DNA of 40,229 bases from DAOTTI01 sp034437795. GTDB taxonomy: Bacteria > Chloroflexota > UBA11872 > UBA12225. Below, piece by piece: positions 15,004 to 23,363 of this stretch. A model generated the notes under the pieces. It was given only the letters and a program-made list of their open reading frames with translations, was not told where the DNA came from and made no database searches. The position numbers and the translations under genes were made by a program. The stretch is taken from contig DAOTTI010000098.1 of assembly GCA_034437795.1 (NCBI GenBank), positions 1-40,229 of the forward strand, read 5' to 3'. The stretch's first letter is position 1. Each line of letters begins with the position of its first letter.

Positions 15004-15381
15004 CGCGTCCCCTTCTCATGCCCCAAAGTGTATCGGGCGACCCTCCGCCTAAGCCGATGGCCTACCCTCCGTGACCTCCTGCGGCCCCCTCCGCCCCGAC
15101 ACGGGGACGCGGAGACACGGAGACGCAGGGAGGCACCTCACCCCCTTCGGTCGCGTCCGCGCCGCACCCCTGCTCCACCCCGCCCGACGGTGCGACTTGG
15201 CCCCGCCGCGTCCTCTCCCGCGTGCGGGAGAGGAGGAACGAAGGCCACCGACGTGGAGCTTGGCCCCGCCGCTCCCGCTTCCGCGTGCCGGGGCGGGGCA
15301 TGACAGCCATGGCCTGGCGTTAGCCGGACTGGTCACGCACGCTCCATTTCCCCATCAGACCCGGGACGTAAGGCCGATCCC
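15004..15381. repeat. Spacer with composite dispersed repeat (copy 1)
   Basis: No gene is seen. Positions 15136-15342 match by eye the reverse complement of 34165-34389, starting CCTCACCCCCTTCGG, passing GCGCCGCACCCCTGC and a CTTGGCCCCGCCG box, and ending GGCCTGGCGTTAGCCGG. A shorter relative is at 23425-23601. GGACGCGGAGACACGG-type short repeats precede it at about 15098-15130. Confidence 0.6.
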
Positions 15382-15819
15382 TCACCTGCTTACCCCGGGC
15401 ATGTAGCGCCGGCTCGCCGGATCGTGCCGTTCGTCCTGCATCTTACACTCGATGCACAGCGTGGTTTCGGGCAGGGCATCCAGACGCTCTTTGCCGATCG
15501 GTTTCCCGCAGCGTTCGCACTGGCCGTATGTCCCCTCCTCGATCCTGGCCAGCGCGTGCTCGACGTGGCGCAGGTGATCCCGCAGGGTCATCTCGAGCCC
15601 GACTGACTTCTCCTTTTCGAAGACCTCGGTCGCATCATCGGCCAGGTGGTCCCCGTAGCCGGCGTGCTCCCAGTGCCCGCCGGGCCCCGGCTCATCCAGA
15701 CCGCCTTCGATCTCTTGCTCGCCCCGCCGGTATGCCTCGAGATCGGCTTCGAGCTGCTGCTTCAGGTCCAAAAGGCGCGTCCGATAATGGTCAAGGTCAA
15801 GCGCGTCACGTGCTGCCAT
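15382..15819 (-). CDS. TraR/DksA-family zinc-finger protein
   Basis: 145 residues starting at the ATG at 15819, which has GGAGG nine bases upstream; the frame extends farther but without such a site. An N-terminal coiled-coil region (about 10-95, with the DDATEVFEKEKSVGLE segment typical of Gram-positive-type YteA/TraR proteins) is followed by a C4 zinc finger with Cys101, Cys104, Cys122 and Cys125. Members bind RNA polymerase through its secondary channel and modulate initiation; whether this one works with ppGpp is unknown. Divergent from lepB and upstream of lspA. Confidence 0.88.
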   Translation of the reverse strand: MAARDALDLDHYRTRLLDLKQQLEADLEAYRRGEQEIEGGLDEPGPGGHWEHAGYGDHLADDATEVFEKEKSVGLEMTLRDHLRHVEHALARIEEGTYGQCERCGKPIGKERLDALPETTLCIECKMQDERHDPASRRYMPGVSR

Positions 15820-15938
15820 GGCTTTGGTCCTCCATATGGTGAGCTGCCGCCTCTCAGTGACCACCCGGCTCCGGCTGCCGGCCGAGCGCTGAGCACTGGC
15901 AACGGTGTCCTGCCCGGTCAGGGCACGGGGCGTGCCAT

Positions 15939-15972
15939 TGCTATAGTTTCTCGCAGGGAGGCGATCCACATC
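15939..15972 (+). promoter_or_regulatory. lepB extended -10, ribosome-binding site and presumed AUC start
   Basis: TGCTATAGT at 15939-15947 is a strong extended -10. AGGGAGG at 15955-15961 is an ideal ribosome-binding site. Eight bases later, at 15970, the lepB frame has ATC; no ATG, GTG or TTG is in frame near it. Confidence 0.55.
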
Positions 15973-16563
15973 AGAGCCGCGTTACGAGACATTCTCGAGA
16001 CGGCGTTACTGACCCTCGTCATCTTTCTATCGGTACGTCTCGGGGTGCAGAACTTCCGCGTGGAAGGCTTCAGCATGGAGCCGACCCTGCGCACCAACCA
16101 GTATCTGCTCGTCAACAAGCTCTCCTACCTGGTGTCGGAGCCGCAGCGCGGCGATATCGTCGTGCTCCGTTTCCCGCAGGACCCGCGGCGCGACTTCATC
16201 AAGCGCATCATTGGCCTGCCCGGTGAGGAGGTCGAGGTGAGGGGCGGCCGCGTCTACGTCAACGGCCGCGCCCTGGACGAGCCCTACATCCGCGACCGCC
16301 CGCTCTACGCCTATCCCAGGAAGCGCGTCCCCGAGAACCAGTACTTTGTTCTGGGGGATAACCGCAACAACAGCCACGATTCTCACGTCTGGGACTGGCT
16401 CCCTAAGGAATACATTATCGGTAAAGCCTGGCTCTCCTACTGGCCAATCAGCTCATGGGGCGTGCTGCAGCACAATAGCGTCCACTTTGCCACGGCCGGC
16501 CCCGTCTCGAGCCCGGCCCCCTCAGCGTCCGGCGCTCAGCAAGAGGCAGCGGCGGTCTCCTGA
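15970..16563 (+). CDS. lepB: Signal peptidase I
   Basis: 197 residues if translation starts at ATC 15970. Removes signal peptides from exported proteins at the outer face of the membrane. One N-terminal membrane span (about 8-25) is followed by FSMEPTL with nucleophile Ser35, the general base Lys78 in FIKRIIGLPGE, and GDNRNNSHDSH. A C-terminal Ser/Ala-rich tail follows. The start is the odd point: between the opposite-strand dksA gene and the membrane span, the frame has no ATG, GTG or TTG, while a perfect Shine-Dalgarno points to ATC. The nearest upstream in-frame ATG (15787) lies inside dksA and before the likely promoter. Confidence 0.88.
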   Translation: MRAALRDILETALLTLVIFLSVRLGVQNFRVEGFSMEPTLRTNQYLLVNKLSYLVSEPQRGDIVVLRFPQDPRRDFIKRIIGLPGEEVEVRGGRVYVNGRALDEPYIRDRPLYAYPRKRVPENQYFVLGDNRNNSHDSHVWDWLPKEYIIGKAWLSYWPISSWGVLQHNSVHFATAGPVSSPAPSASGAQQEAAAVS

Positions 16564-16668
16564 GGGTGCCCCGAGCGCCGGTCTCATCGCCCCGGCCGTC
16601 GCCTGCGCTCGCCTGCGTCGTGCCTCCCCCACCGCCCCAGATGATGACATGCTCTCCCTATCGCCGCC

Positions 16669-16767
16669 GTTCCCCCTCTCCCGCGTGCGAGAGAGAGGCT
16701 AGGGGTGAGGGCTGCCTTCCCCGCGTCTCCGCCCCACCCTTGACGCCACCGCGGTCGCCACTATCAT
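16669..16767 (+). promoter_or_regulatory. REP-like element and candidate promoter of the decarboxylase gene
   Basis: A REP-like element spans 16669-16715. After it, TTGACG (16740-16745) and TATCAT (16762-16767) are separated by 16 bases, a reasonable sigma-70-type promoter. GGAGGGTGGG precedes the ATG at 16822. Confidence 0.45.
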
Positions 16768-16821
16768 AGTAGCTGTGGCCGCCGGGGGGGCAGACTGCCG
16801 GCTTCCACGCAGGAGGGTGGG

Positions 16822-18522
16822 ATGGCAACGACGGCGGGGGCTGCTCGACCCGGCGCCGCGGACGGGGCCGGCGCTACCGGCGCGGCAAGTCTTGGTGAGT
16901 ACCTGATCGACCGGCTGGGGGCGCTGGGGGTGCGCCACGTGTTCGGCGTCCCTGGCGACTTCGTGCTCCGCTTCTACGACCTGCTGGCGCACAGCGAGCT
17001 GCGCGTCATCAACACCTGCGACGAGCAGGGCGCGGGGTTTGCCGCTGACATCTACGCCCGCATGCGCGGGCTGGGCGCGGTCTGCGTCACCTACGGCGTC
17101 GGCGGCCTCAAGCTGGTCAATACGACGGCCCAGGCCTTCGCCGAGCGCTCACCGGTGGTGGTGATTAGCGGCGCGCCCGGCGTGCGGGAGCGCCAGGTGC
17201 ACCCGCTGGTGCACCACAAGGTGCGCGAGTTCGATACCCAGCGCAAGGTCTTTGACGAGATCACCGTCGCCGCCACGGTGCTGGACGACCCCGACACGGC
17301 AGTGCAGGAGATCGACGGCGCGCTGGCCGCCGCCCAGTACTACAAGCGCCCGGTCTACATCGAGCTCCCGCGCGACGTGGTGGGCTTGCCGGCCATCCGG
17401 CGCTCTCCCCCGCCCGCTATCCGGCGCGAGAGCGACCCCGCCGGCCTGCGTGAGGCCCTGGCCGAGGCTACCAGCCGGCTCAGCGCCGCGCGCCGGCCAG
17501 TGATCATCGCCGGGGTGGAGCTGCACCGCTTCGGCCTGCAGGACGCGATGCTCGCCTTCGCCCGCGCCACCGGCACGCCCGTGGCCGACACGCTCCTCGG
17601 CAAGTCGGTCATCAGCGAGCAAGACCCCCTCTACCTCGGCCTCTACCAGGGCGGGATGAGCCACGAGGCGGTGCGCGATTACGTCGAGTCCAGCGACTGC
17701 GTCCTGCTGCTAGGCGTGCTGCTGACCGATCTCGACCTCGGCGTCTATACCGCCCGCCTCGATCCGGCGCGCTGCATCAACGCCACCTTCGAGAAGCTCA
17801 CCATCGCCCACCACACCTATGAGCACGTGCGCTTCGACGACTTCCTCACCGGCCTCCTTGCCGCCGGGCTCCCGCGCCGCGCCTTCGACTTCCCCCGCCA
17901 GAGCCAGACACCGGCCGCCCGCGACAGTGGGGACGGTGCCGCAACCGAGCGCATCACCGCGGGCCAGCTCTTCCACCGCCTGAGCGAGTTCCTTACGCCG
18001 GACCTGGTCGTAATCGCCGACCCGGGCGACGCCATGTTCGGGGCCAGCGAGCTCCTCACCTGCCAGAGCGGCGACTTCTTCGCCCCCGCCTACTACGCCT
18101 CGCTCGGATACGCCGTGCCCGCGGCCATCGGCGCGCAGCTAGCCAGGCCCGAACTCCGGCCCCTGGTCATCGTCGGCGACGGAGCCTTCCAGATGACCGG
18201 AATGGAGCTCTCGACGGCCGTGCGCTTTGGCCTCACGCCGATCGTGATCGTGCTCAATAACGCCGGCTACGTCACCGAACGGTTCATCCTGGACGGCCCC
18301 TTCAACGACGTCACGCCGTGGGATTACAGCAAGCTGCCGGCCGTGCTCGGCGGCGGCCTGGCCTGCGTCGTCGAGACAGCCGCCCAACTGGACGCGGCCC
18401 TGCAGGCGGCGCGGGAGTACCGCGACGGGTACTATCTGCTAGACGTGCGCCTGGATCGGCTGGACACGTCGGCGCCCCTGCGGCGCCTGGCGGCCCTGCT
18501 CGCCCAGCAGCAGGGCCGTTAG
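16822..18522 (+). CDS. Thiamine-diphosphate 2-oxoacid decarboxylase (pyruvate/indolepyruvate decarboxylase type)
   Basis: 566 residues. The three-domain ThDP fold is clear: the activating Glu68 in CDEQGAGFAADIYAR, the HH pair His131-His132 that marks 2-oxoacid decarboxylases over acetolactate synthases, and the ThDP/metal motif beginning GDGAFQMTG at residue 452 and ending in NNAGY. It should decarboxylate a 2-oxoacid, such as pyruvate or indolepyruvate, to an aldehyde in the cytoplasm. An N-terminal Ala/Gly-rich stretch precedes the domain. A response-regulator/reductase gene follows 92 bases later. An aldehyde product might be handled by the alcohol dehydrogenase 18 kb away, but nothing links them directly. 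Confidence 0.87.
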   Translation: MATTAGAARPGAADGAGATGAASLGEYLIDRLGALGVRHVFGVPGDFVLRFYDLLAHSELRVINTCDEQGAGFAADIYARMRGLGAVCVTYGVGGLKLVNTTAQAFAERSPVVVISGAPGVRERQVHPLVHHKVREFDTQRKVFDEITVAATVLDDPDTAVQEIDGALAAAQYYKRPVYIELPRDVVGLPAIRRSPPPAIRRESDPAGLREALAEATSRLSAARRPVIIAGVELHRFGLQDAMLAFARATGTPVADTLLGKSVISEQDPLYLGLYQGGMSHEAVRDYVESSDCVLLLGVLLTDLDLGVYTARLDPARCINATFEKLTIAHHTYEHVRFDDFLTGLLAAGLPRRAFDFPRQSQTPAARDSGDGAATERITAGQLFHRLSEFLTPDLVVIADPGDAMFGASELLTCQSGDFFAPAYYASLGYAVPAAIGAQLARPELRPLVIVGDGAFQMTGMELSTAVRFGLTPIVIVLNNAGYVTERFILDGPFNDVTPWDYSKLPAVLGGGLACVVETAAQLDAALQAAREYRDGYYLLDVRLDRLDTSAPLRRLAALLAQQQGR

Positions 18523-18614
18523 CCTGCGCCGGCGATCAGTTCCCTCGCCCACTGGGAAGGCCAAGGGCTCAGCTGGTGACCCATCTGGATAGGCGTGGAA
18601 CAAGTGGTGGAGCA

Positions 18615-20282
18615 ATGAAACAGCCAGTCATTCTGGTGGTCGATGACCTGCCGGCCGACCTGAGCGCGATTGCGCGCGATCTGCGCCGCGAGTACGGCGC
18701 CCAGTACCGCATTGTGCGGGCCGATGCCGGCGCGAGCGCGCTGGAGGCGCTGCGCCAGCTCAAGCTCCGCGATGAGCCGGTGGCGCTGTTGGTTGTCGAC
18801 CAGCGCATGCCGGAGATGACCGGTGTGGAGTTCCTCACCGCGGCCATCCAGCTCTATCCGGACGCCAAGCGGGTCCTGCTCACCGCGTACGCGGATACGG
18901 ACGCGGCCATCCGCGCCATCAACGACGTGCGCCTGGACCACTATCTGATGAAACCGTGGGACCCGCCCGAGGAGCGCCTCTATCCCGTGCTCACCGACCT
19001 GCTGGACGACTGGCAGGCCTCGGCCCCGCATCCGTTTGAAGGCGTCCGCGTCATCGGCTACCGCTGGTCCGCGCACACGCACCGCATCAAGGACTTCCTG
19101 GCCCGAAACCTCGTCCCCTACCGCTGGCTGGACGTGGAGAGCGACCCTGAGGCCCGCCGCCTCGCCGGCCTCGTGGATCCGGCCGGCCCCGGCGCCCCGC
19201 AGCTCCCCCTGGTCCTCTTTCCCGACGGCACGCAGCTGGCCCAGCCGGCGAACGTGGCGCTGGCGGAGCGGCTCGGCCTGCGCACCCAGGCCAGCGGGCC
19301 CTTCTACGACCTGATCATTGTGGGTGCAGGGCCGGCCGGCCTGGCCGCCGCCGTCTACGGCGCGTCCGAAGGGTTGCGGACCCTGCTGGTCGAGCGCGAG
19401 GCCCCCGGCGGCCAGGCGGGGATGAGCGCCAGCATCGAGAACTACCTGGGCTTTCCCGTCGGCCTGAGCGGCGGCGACCTGGCCCGGCGCGCCGTGGCGC
19501 AGGCCCGGCGCTTTGGCGTGGAGATCCTCACCCCCCAGGAGGCGGCCGGCATCCGCGTCCAGGACTCCTACCGCTTCGTCACCCTGACGGATGGCTCCGA
19601 GCTCTGCTGCCAGGCTCTGCTCATCGCCACCGGCGTCTCCTACCGCAAGCTGAACGTGCCCGGGGCCGACCGGCTCAGCGGCGCCGGCGTCTACTACGGG
19701 GCCGCGATTACCGAGGCGCTCGCCAGCCGCGACGAGGATGTGTACGTCGTTGGCGGCGGGAACTCGGCCGGCCAGGCCGCGATCTACCTGGCCCGATACG
19801 CCCGCTCCGTCACCATCCTCGTTCGAGGGGAGTCCCTGGCCGACAGCATGTCCCAGTACCTGATCGCCGAGATCGAGGCGCTGGAAAGGATCACCGTGCG
19901 CACGCGCTGCCAGGTCGTCGCCGTGCAGGGCGACACCGTGCTGGAGACGATCACCCTCGCCCATGCCGGCGGCGAGACGGAGACCGTCCCCGCCTTCGCC
20001 CTCTTCGTCTTCATCGGGCAGCTGCCGCGCACCGACTGGCTGGCCGGCGTGGTGGAGCGCGATCCGCAGGGGTTCATTCTCACCGGATCGGACGTGCTGG
20101 CCTCCGGTGAGCCGCGCCGCATGTGGACGCTCCAGCGCCCGCCCTTCTGGCTCGAGAGCAGCGTGGCCGGCATCTTCGTCGCGGGCGACGTGCGGCACGG
20201 ATCAATCAAGCGCCTCGCCTCCGCCGTGGGAGAAGGGGCGATGGCCATCGCCTTGATCCACCAGTACCTGGCCGACCTGTGA
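18615..20282 (+). CDS. Fused response regulator / thioredoxin-fold / thioredoxin-reductase-like protein
   Basis: 555 residues from the ATG at 18615; the open frame before it overlaps the decarboxylase gene. Residues 1-130 are a receiver domain with Asp10-Asp11, phosphoacceptor Asp62 (VVDQRMPEM) and the KPW lysine. Residues ~140-225 look like a thioredoxin/glutaredoxin fold, but where CxxC is expected the sequence is WSAHTH. Residues ~235-555 are thioredoxin-reductase-like, with FAD motif VGAGPAG and NAD(P) motif VGGGNSAGQ, yet the CATC site is replaced (YYGAAITEA). It probably receives phosphate from the kinase encoded next and may act as a redox or NAD(P)H sensor. Confidence 0.88.
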   Translation: MKQPVILVVDDLPADLSAIARDLRREYGAQYRIVRADAGASALEALRQLKLRDEPVALLVVDQRMPEMTGVEFLTAAIQLYPDAKRVLLTAYADTDAAIRAINDVRLDHYLMKPWDPPEERLYPVLTDLLDDWQASAPHPFEGVRVIGYRWSAHTHRIKDFLARNLVPYRWLDVESDPEARRLAGLVDPAGPGAPQLPLVLFPDGTQLAQPANVALAERLGLRTQASGPFYDLIIVGAGPAGLAAAVYGASEGLRTLLVEREAPGGQAGMSASIENYLGFPVGLSGGDLARRAVAQARRFGVEILTPQEAAGIRVQDSYRFVTLTDGSELCCQALLIATGVSYRKLNVPGADRLSGAGVYYGAAITEALASRDEDVYVVGGGNSAGQAAIYLARYARSVTILVRGESLADSMSQYLIAEIEALERITVRTRCQVVAVQGDTVLETITLAHAGGETETVPAFALFVFIGQLPRTDWLAGVVERDPQGFILTGSDVLASGEPRRMWTLQRPPFWLESSVAGIFVAGDVRHGSIKRLASAVGEGAMAIALIHQYLADL

Positions 20283-20297
20283 ACCTACCTGCCGGTG

Positions 20298-20455
20298 ATC
20301 CGCCAGTACCCATCAGCCCGTGAACGTACCGGCCCCCGATGCGCCAGTGCCCCACCAACCGATGACCGCACCTGTGCCCCATGCGCCAGTATGGCACCAA
20401 CCGATGACCGCACCTGCCATCGATCCACCACGACCGACGAACCTGTGACCGGCCG
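20298..20455. repeat. Degenerate 41-42 bp tandem repeats
   Basis: About four head-to-tail units, starting near 20298, 20339, 20381 and 20423. Copies two and three are closest, sharing ATGCGCCAGT and ACCAACCGATGACCGCACCT. They occupy almost the whole spacer between the response-regulator fusion and the kinase gene. Confidence 0.65.
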
Positions 20456-20461
20456 GTGAGC

Positions 20462-21946
20462 ATGTCTCCCCCTGATCCGTCCATTACCGAGTTCCTGCGC
20501 CGTCTGGCGCTCTTCGCCGGCATCGGGGCGGAGCACCTGGCCGGCCTGGCGCAGGTGGCGCAGGTGGTGGCCGTGCCGGCAGGGCGCCTGGTGATCGAGG
20601 AAGGCACGGCCGGCGACGCCCTGTACCTCGTGCTGGACGGCGAGCTAGAGGTCACGCGGCGCGCCGGCGGCCAGGCGGTCGTCCTCGCCCACCACGGGCC
20701 GGGGGCGTTCGTCGGCGAGACCTCGCTGGTGCTGGACGAGCCGCGCAGCGCGTCGGTGCACGCCGTGCGCGAGAGCCGCCTGCTGCGCATCGACCGCGCC
20801 GCGTTCGACTCGTACCTCGCCAGTCACCCCGCAACGCAGCGCGCCATCCTGCGGGCCATGGCCGCGCGGGTGCGCGATACCGAGGCCAAGCTGACCCACA
20901 TGGAGAAGCTGGCCGGGCTGGGGCGGCTGGCGGCCGGCCTGGCCCACGAGCTCAACAACCCTGCAGCCGCCATCCGCAGCAGCGTCGCCCACCTGCGCCG
21001 GCTCCTGCCCGAGTGGCAGCAGCTGGCGGCGGAGCTGAGCCGGCTCGGGGTCGACCCGGCGCCCCTGGAGCGCCTCCACCGCCTGCGCCGCGCACCCCGC
21101 GAGCCGGCCGGCGCCGGAGAGGCAGCGCCCGCGCTGGAGCCGTTGGCCCGCAGCGATCGGGAGGCGCAGCTCCAGGCGTGGCTGGAGGCTCGCGGCGTGG
21201 CCGAGGCCTGGGATCTGGCGCCTGCCCTCGCCTCCGCCGGGTGGGACCTGCCGGCCCTGGACGAACTGGCCGCCGGCCATGACGCCACCACCTTGCCCGC
21301 CGCCGTGCGCTGGCTGGCCGTCAGCGCCACCGTCGAGGAGCTGCTGGCGGAGGTGGCGGCCGGCGCCCAGCAGATCTCCGAGATCGTCGGGGCGGTGCGT
21401 GCCTACACCTACCTGGACCAAGCGCCGGTGCAGCAGGTCGACGTACACCAGAGCCTGGAGAATACCCTGGTGATCCTGCGCCACAAGCTCAAGACCGGCG
21501 TGACCGTCCGGCGCCGGTATGCCCCCGACCTCCCGCCGGTCGAGGCCTACGGCAGCGAACTCAGCCAGGTCTGGACGAATATCATCGACAACGCCATCGA
21601 CGCCATGCACGGCCGGGGCGAGATCGTGGTGCAGACGTCGGCCAGGCAAGGGGCGCGGGGGCAGGAGGTCCTGGTCGAGATCTGTGATACTGGCCCGGGC
21701 ATCGATCCGAGCATCCGCCCTCGCCTCTTCGAGCCATTCGCCACGACGAAGGACGTGGGGGCAGGGACCGGCCTGGGTCTCTATCTCGTCCACAGCATCG
21801 TGGTAGACAAGCACCGTGGCCAGATCCAGGTAGACTCCCGGCCCGGCCGGACCTGTTTCCAGATCACGCTCCCCGCGCGGCTGCCCCGCGTCCCGCCGGA
21901 GGCGGCGGGCCGGCCGGCAGAAGGCGGGAGAGAGGTTCATGAATGA
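20462..21946 (+). CDS. Histidine kinase with N-terminal cyclic-nucleotide-binding domain
   Basis: 494 residues from ATG 20462 (GTG two codons earlier is possible; neither has a good ribosome-binding site). Residues 10-135 form a CRP-like cNMP-binding domain (GDALYLVLDGELEV, GAFVGETSLV). A dimerisation helix has phosphoacceptor His162 in GLAHELNNPA. A long Ala/Leu-rich insert (about 195-300) precedes the ATPase domain with NIIDNAIDAM (N box), DTGPGI and GTGLGLYLV. No membrane span or receiver, so it is a cytosolic kinase. The preceding gene encodes a receiver-TrxR fusion, the partner usually found beside such kinases. Its TGA overlaps an ATG of the following gene. Confidence 0.9.
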   Translation: MSPPDPSITEFLRRLALFAGIGAEHLAGLAQVAQVVAVPAGRLVIEEGTAGDALYLVLDGELEVTRRAGGQAVVLAHHGPGAFVGETSLVLDEPRSASVHAVRESRLLRIDRAAFDSYLASHPATQRAILRAMAARVRDTEAKLTHMEKLAGLGRLAAGLAHELNNPAAAIRSSVAHLRRLLPEWQQLAAELSRLGVDPAPLERLHRLRRAPREPAGAGEAAPALEPLARSDREAQLQAWLEARGVAEAWDLAPALASAGWDLPALDELAAGHDATTLPAAVRWLAVSATVEELLAEVAAGAQQISEIVGAVRAYTYLDQAPVQQVDVHQSLENTLVILRHKLKTGVTVRRRYAPDLPPVEAYGSELSQVWTNIIDNAIDAMHGRGEIVVQTSARQGARGQEVLVEICDTGPGIDPSIRPRLFEPFATTKDVGAGTGLGLYLVHSIVVDKHRGQIQVDSRPGRTCFQITLPARLPRVPPEAAGRPAEGGREVHE

Positions 21947-21983
21947 GCGCACACATTGCGGAAGTCAGGAGAGGGGTGCAGCC

Positions 21984-23363
21984 ATGCCGAGACGAATGAC
22001 CGACGGCAGGAACGGCGGCTGTCTGGGGCGGACGCGCCGGCAGGCGCTGGGCGCGCTGCTTCGCGGAGCCGCCGGCGGCAGCGGCGTACTGGGGGCGGCC
22101 GCCTGCGGCGCCGGCGGCTCCGGGGCGCCGCCCTCCAGGCCGGTGGAACGCACCGTCAAGGACGAGCTGATCTGGCTGATCTGGAGCAGCAACACCGGCG
22201 TGCGGGGCGAGGCCTACAACGCCATGGCCCGCAGCTTCGCCGAGCGCTTCCCCAACGTCACCGCCACCCAGGTCGTCGCCGGCGAAGGGCCGTTCGGCGC
22301 CACCTTCGAGAAGCTCGTCACCCTCATCGCCGGGGGCAACCGTCTGGACATCGTCGGCGTCGTGCCGGAGTTCGCCCCCGTGTACATGGATAAGGCCAGG
22401 GCCCTCAGCGACCTCAATGTCTGGCTGCGGCGCGACACCACGGCCCGCGCGACCGACCACGTCAAGGGCGCCATCGATGGCCTGACCTGGAAGGGGCGCC
22501 TGGCGGCGCTCCCCATCGGGCTCTCCACCAGCATCGCCGTCTACAACCAGGACATCCTGCAGCGCAAGGGAGTGGCGCCGCCGAAGCCGGACTGGGAGAT
22601 GAACCAGGTGGTCGACCTGGCCCTGCGCCTCACCGAGCGCCGCGGGCCCGACGACACCATCTGGGGCTACCACGACCGTATGCCCAATCCGCTCCGCCTG
22701 TACACCTACGTCTGGGCCTTCGGGGGCGAGCCGATGACGCCCCGCGAAGAGCCGGTGCAGTTCCGCTGGTCGAAGGACCCCAGGACGCTGGAGGCCATCG
22801 AGTGGGTGGTCGATCTGCACCGCAAGCACGGCGTCCGCGCCGGCGGCCACACCAGCGAGGGCAACTCCGGCAGCGGGGCCTTCCCCCAGAACCGCGTGGC
22901 GATTGCCGGCTACCAGATCAACATCCTCACCTCCATCCCGCCCGATCTGCGGTACGACGTGCTGCCCATGCCCCGCGGGCGTAACGGGCGCCACCTCTAC
23001 TTCTGGGGCTTCTGCTACGGCCTGGCCCCCCAGTCGCCCGCCCCCGAGCTGGCCTGGGAGTTCCTCAAGCACATCACCGGCGAGCCCGGCCAGCGGGAGT
23101 GGATGGCCAAGGCGCGCTTCGCCCCCAGCCTCAAGTCCCTGCTCAGCGGCCTCTACCTGCGCCTGGAAGGGCCGCCGGCCAGCAAGCAGATCGTCGCCGA
23201 CGCGGCGCTGAGCACCGAGCGCTTCCCGATGCACGTGCAGTGGCCGGACATGATCCCGCGGATCGAGCAGATGGTCAAGGACGCCGACGCTGGCACTAAA
23301 AGCGTGCGCGACGCCCTGGCCACCCTGGACGAAGAGCTGGCCGCCATCGCCCGCCGGACCTGA
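21984..23363 (+). CDS. Extracellular solute-binding protein 1 (Tat lipoprotein)
   Basis: 459 residues from ATG 21984, chosen for the GGAGAGGGG just before it; an in-frame ATG at 21939 overlaps the kinase stop. The N-terminus has a twin-arginine motif TRRQAL (Arg18-Arg19), a weakly hydrophobic stretch and a lipobox ending at Cys41, so it should be exported folded and lipid-anchored. The mature part is a family 1 (sugar-type) binding protein: an ALPIGLSTSIAVYNQDIL segment, WAFGGEPMT and a C-terminal KSVRDALATLDEELAAI helix. Such proteins deliver sugars or polyols to an ABC permease, but no permease gene is near. Position directly after a sensor kinase may be coincidence or coupling. Confidence 0.87.
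   Translation: MPRRMTDGRNGGCLGRTRRQALGALLRGAAGGSGVLGAAACGAGGSGAPPSRPVERTVKDELIWLIWSSNTGVRGEAYNAMARSFAERFPNVTATQVVAGEGPFGATFEKLVTLIAGGNRLDIVGVVPEFAPVYMDKARALSDLNVWLRRDTTARATDHVKGAIDGLTWKGRLAALPIGLSTSIAVYNQDILQRKGVAPPKPDWEMNQVVDLALRLTERRGPDDTIWGYHDRMPNPLRLYTYVWAFGGEPMTPREEPVQFRWSKDPRTLEAIEWVVDLHRKHGVRAGGHTSEGNSGSGAFPQNRVAIAGYQINILTSIPPDLRYDVLPMPRGRNGRHLYFWGFCYGLAPQSPAPELAWEFLKHITGEPGQREWMAKARFAPSLKSLLSGLYLRLEGPPASKQIVADAALSTERFPMHVQWPDMIPRIEQMVKDADAGTKSVRDALATLDEELAAIARRT

Noticed and set aside
18519..20198. Long minus-strand frame of 559 codons
   Set aside because: It is the antisense shadow of the receiver-TrxR gene, rich in Gly/Ala/His/Gln with no family motif.
20298..20455. CRISPR array
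   Set aside because: Repeats are directly adjacent without unique spacers, they are degenerate, and there are no cas genes.
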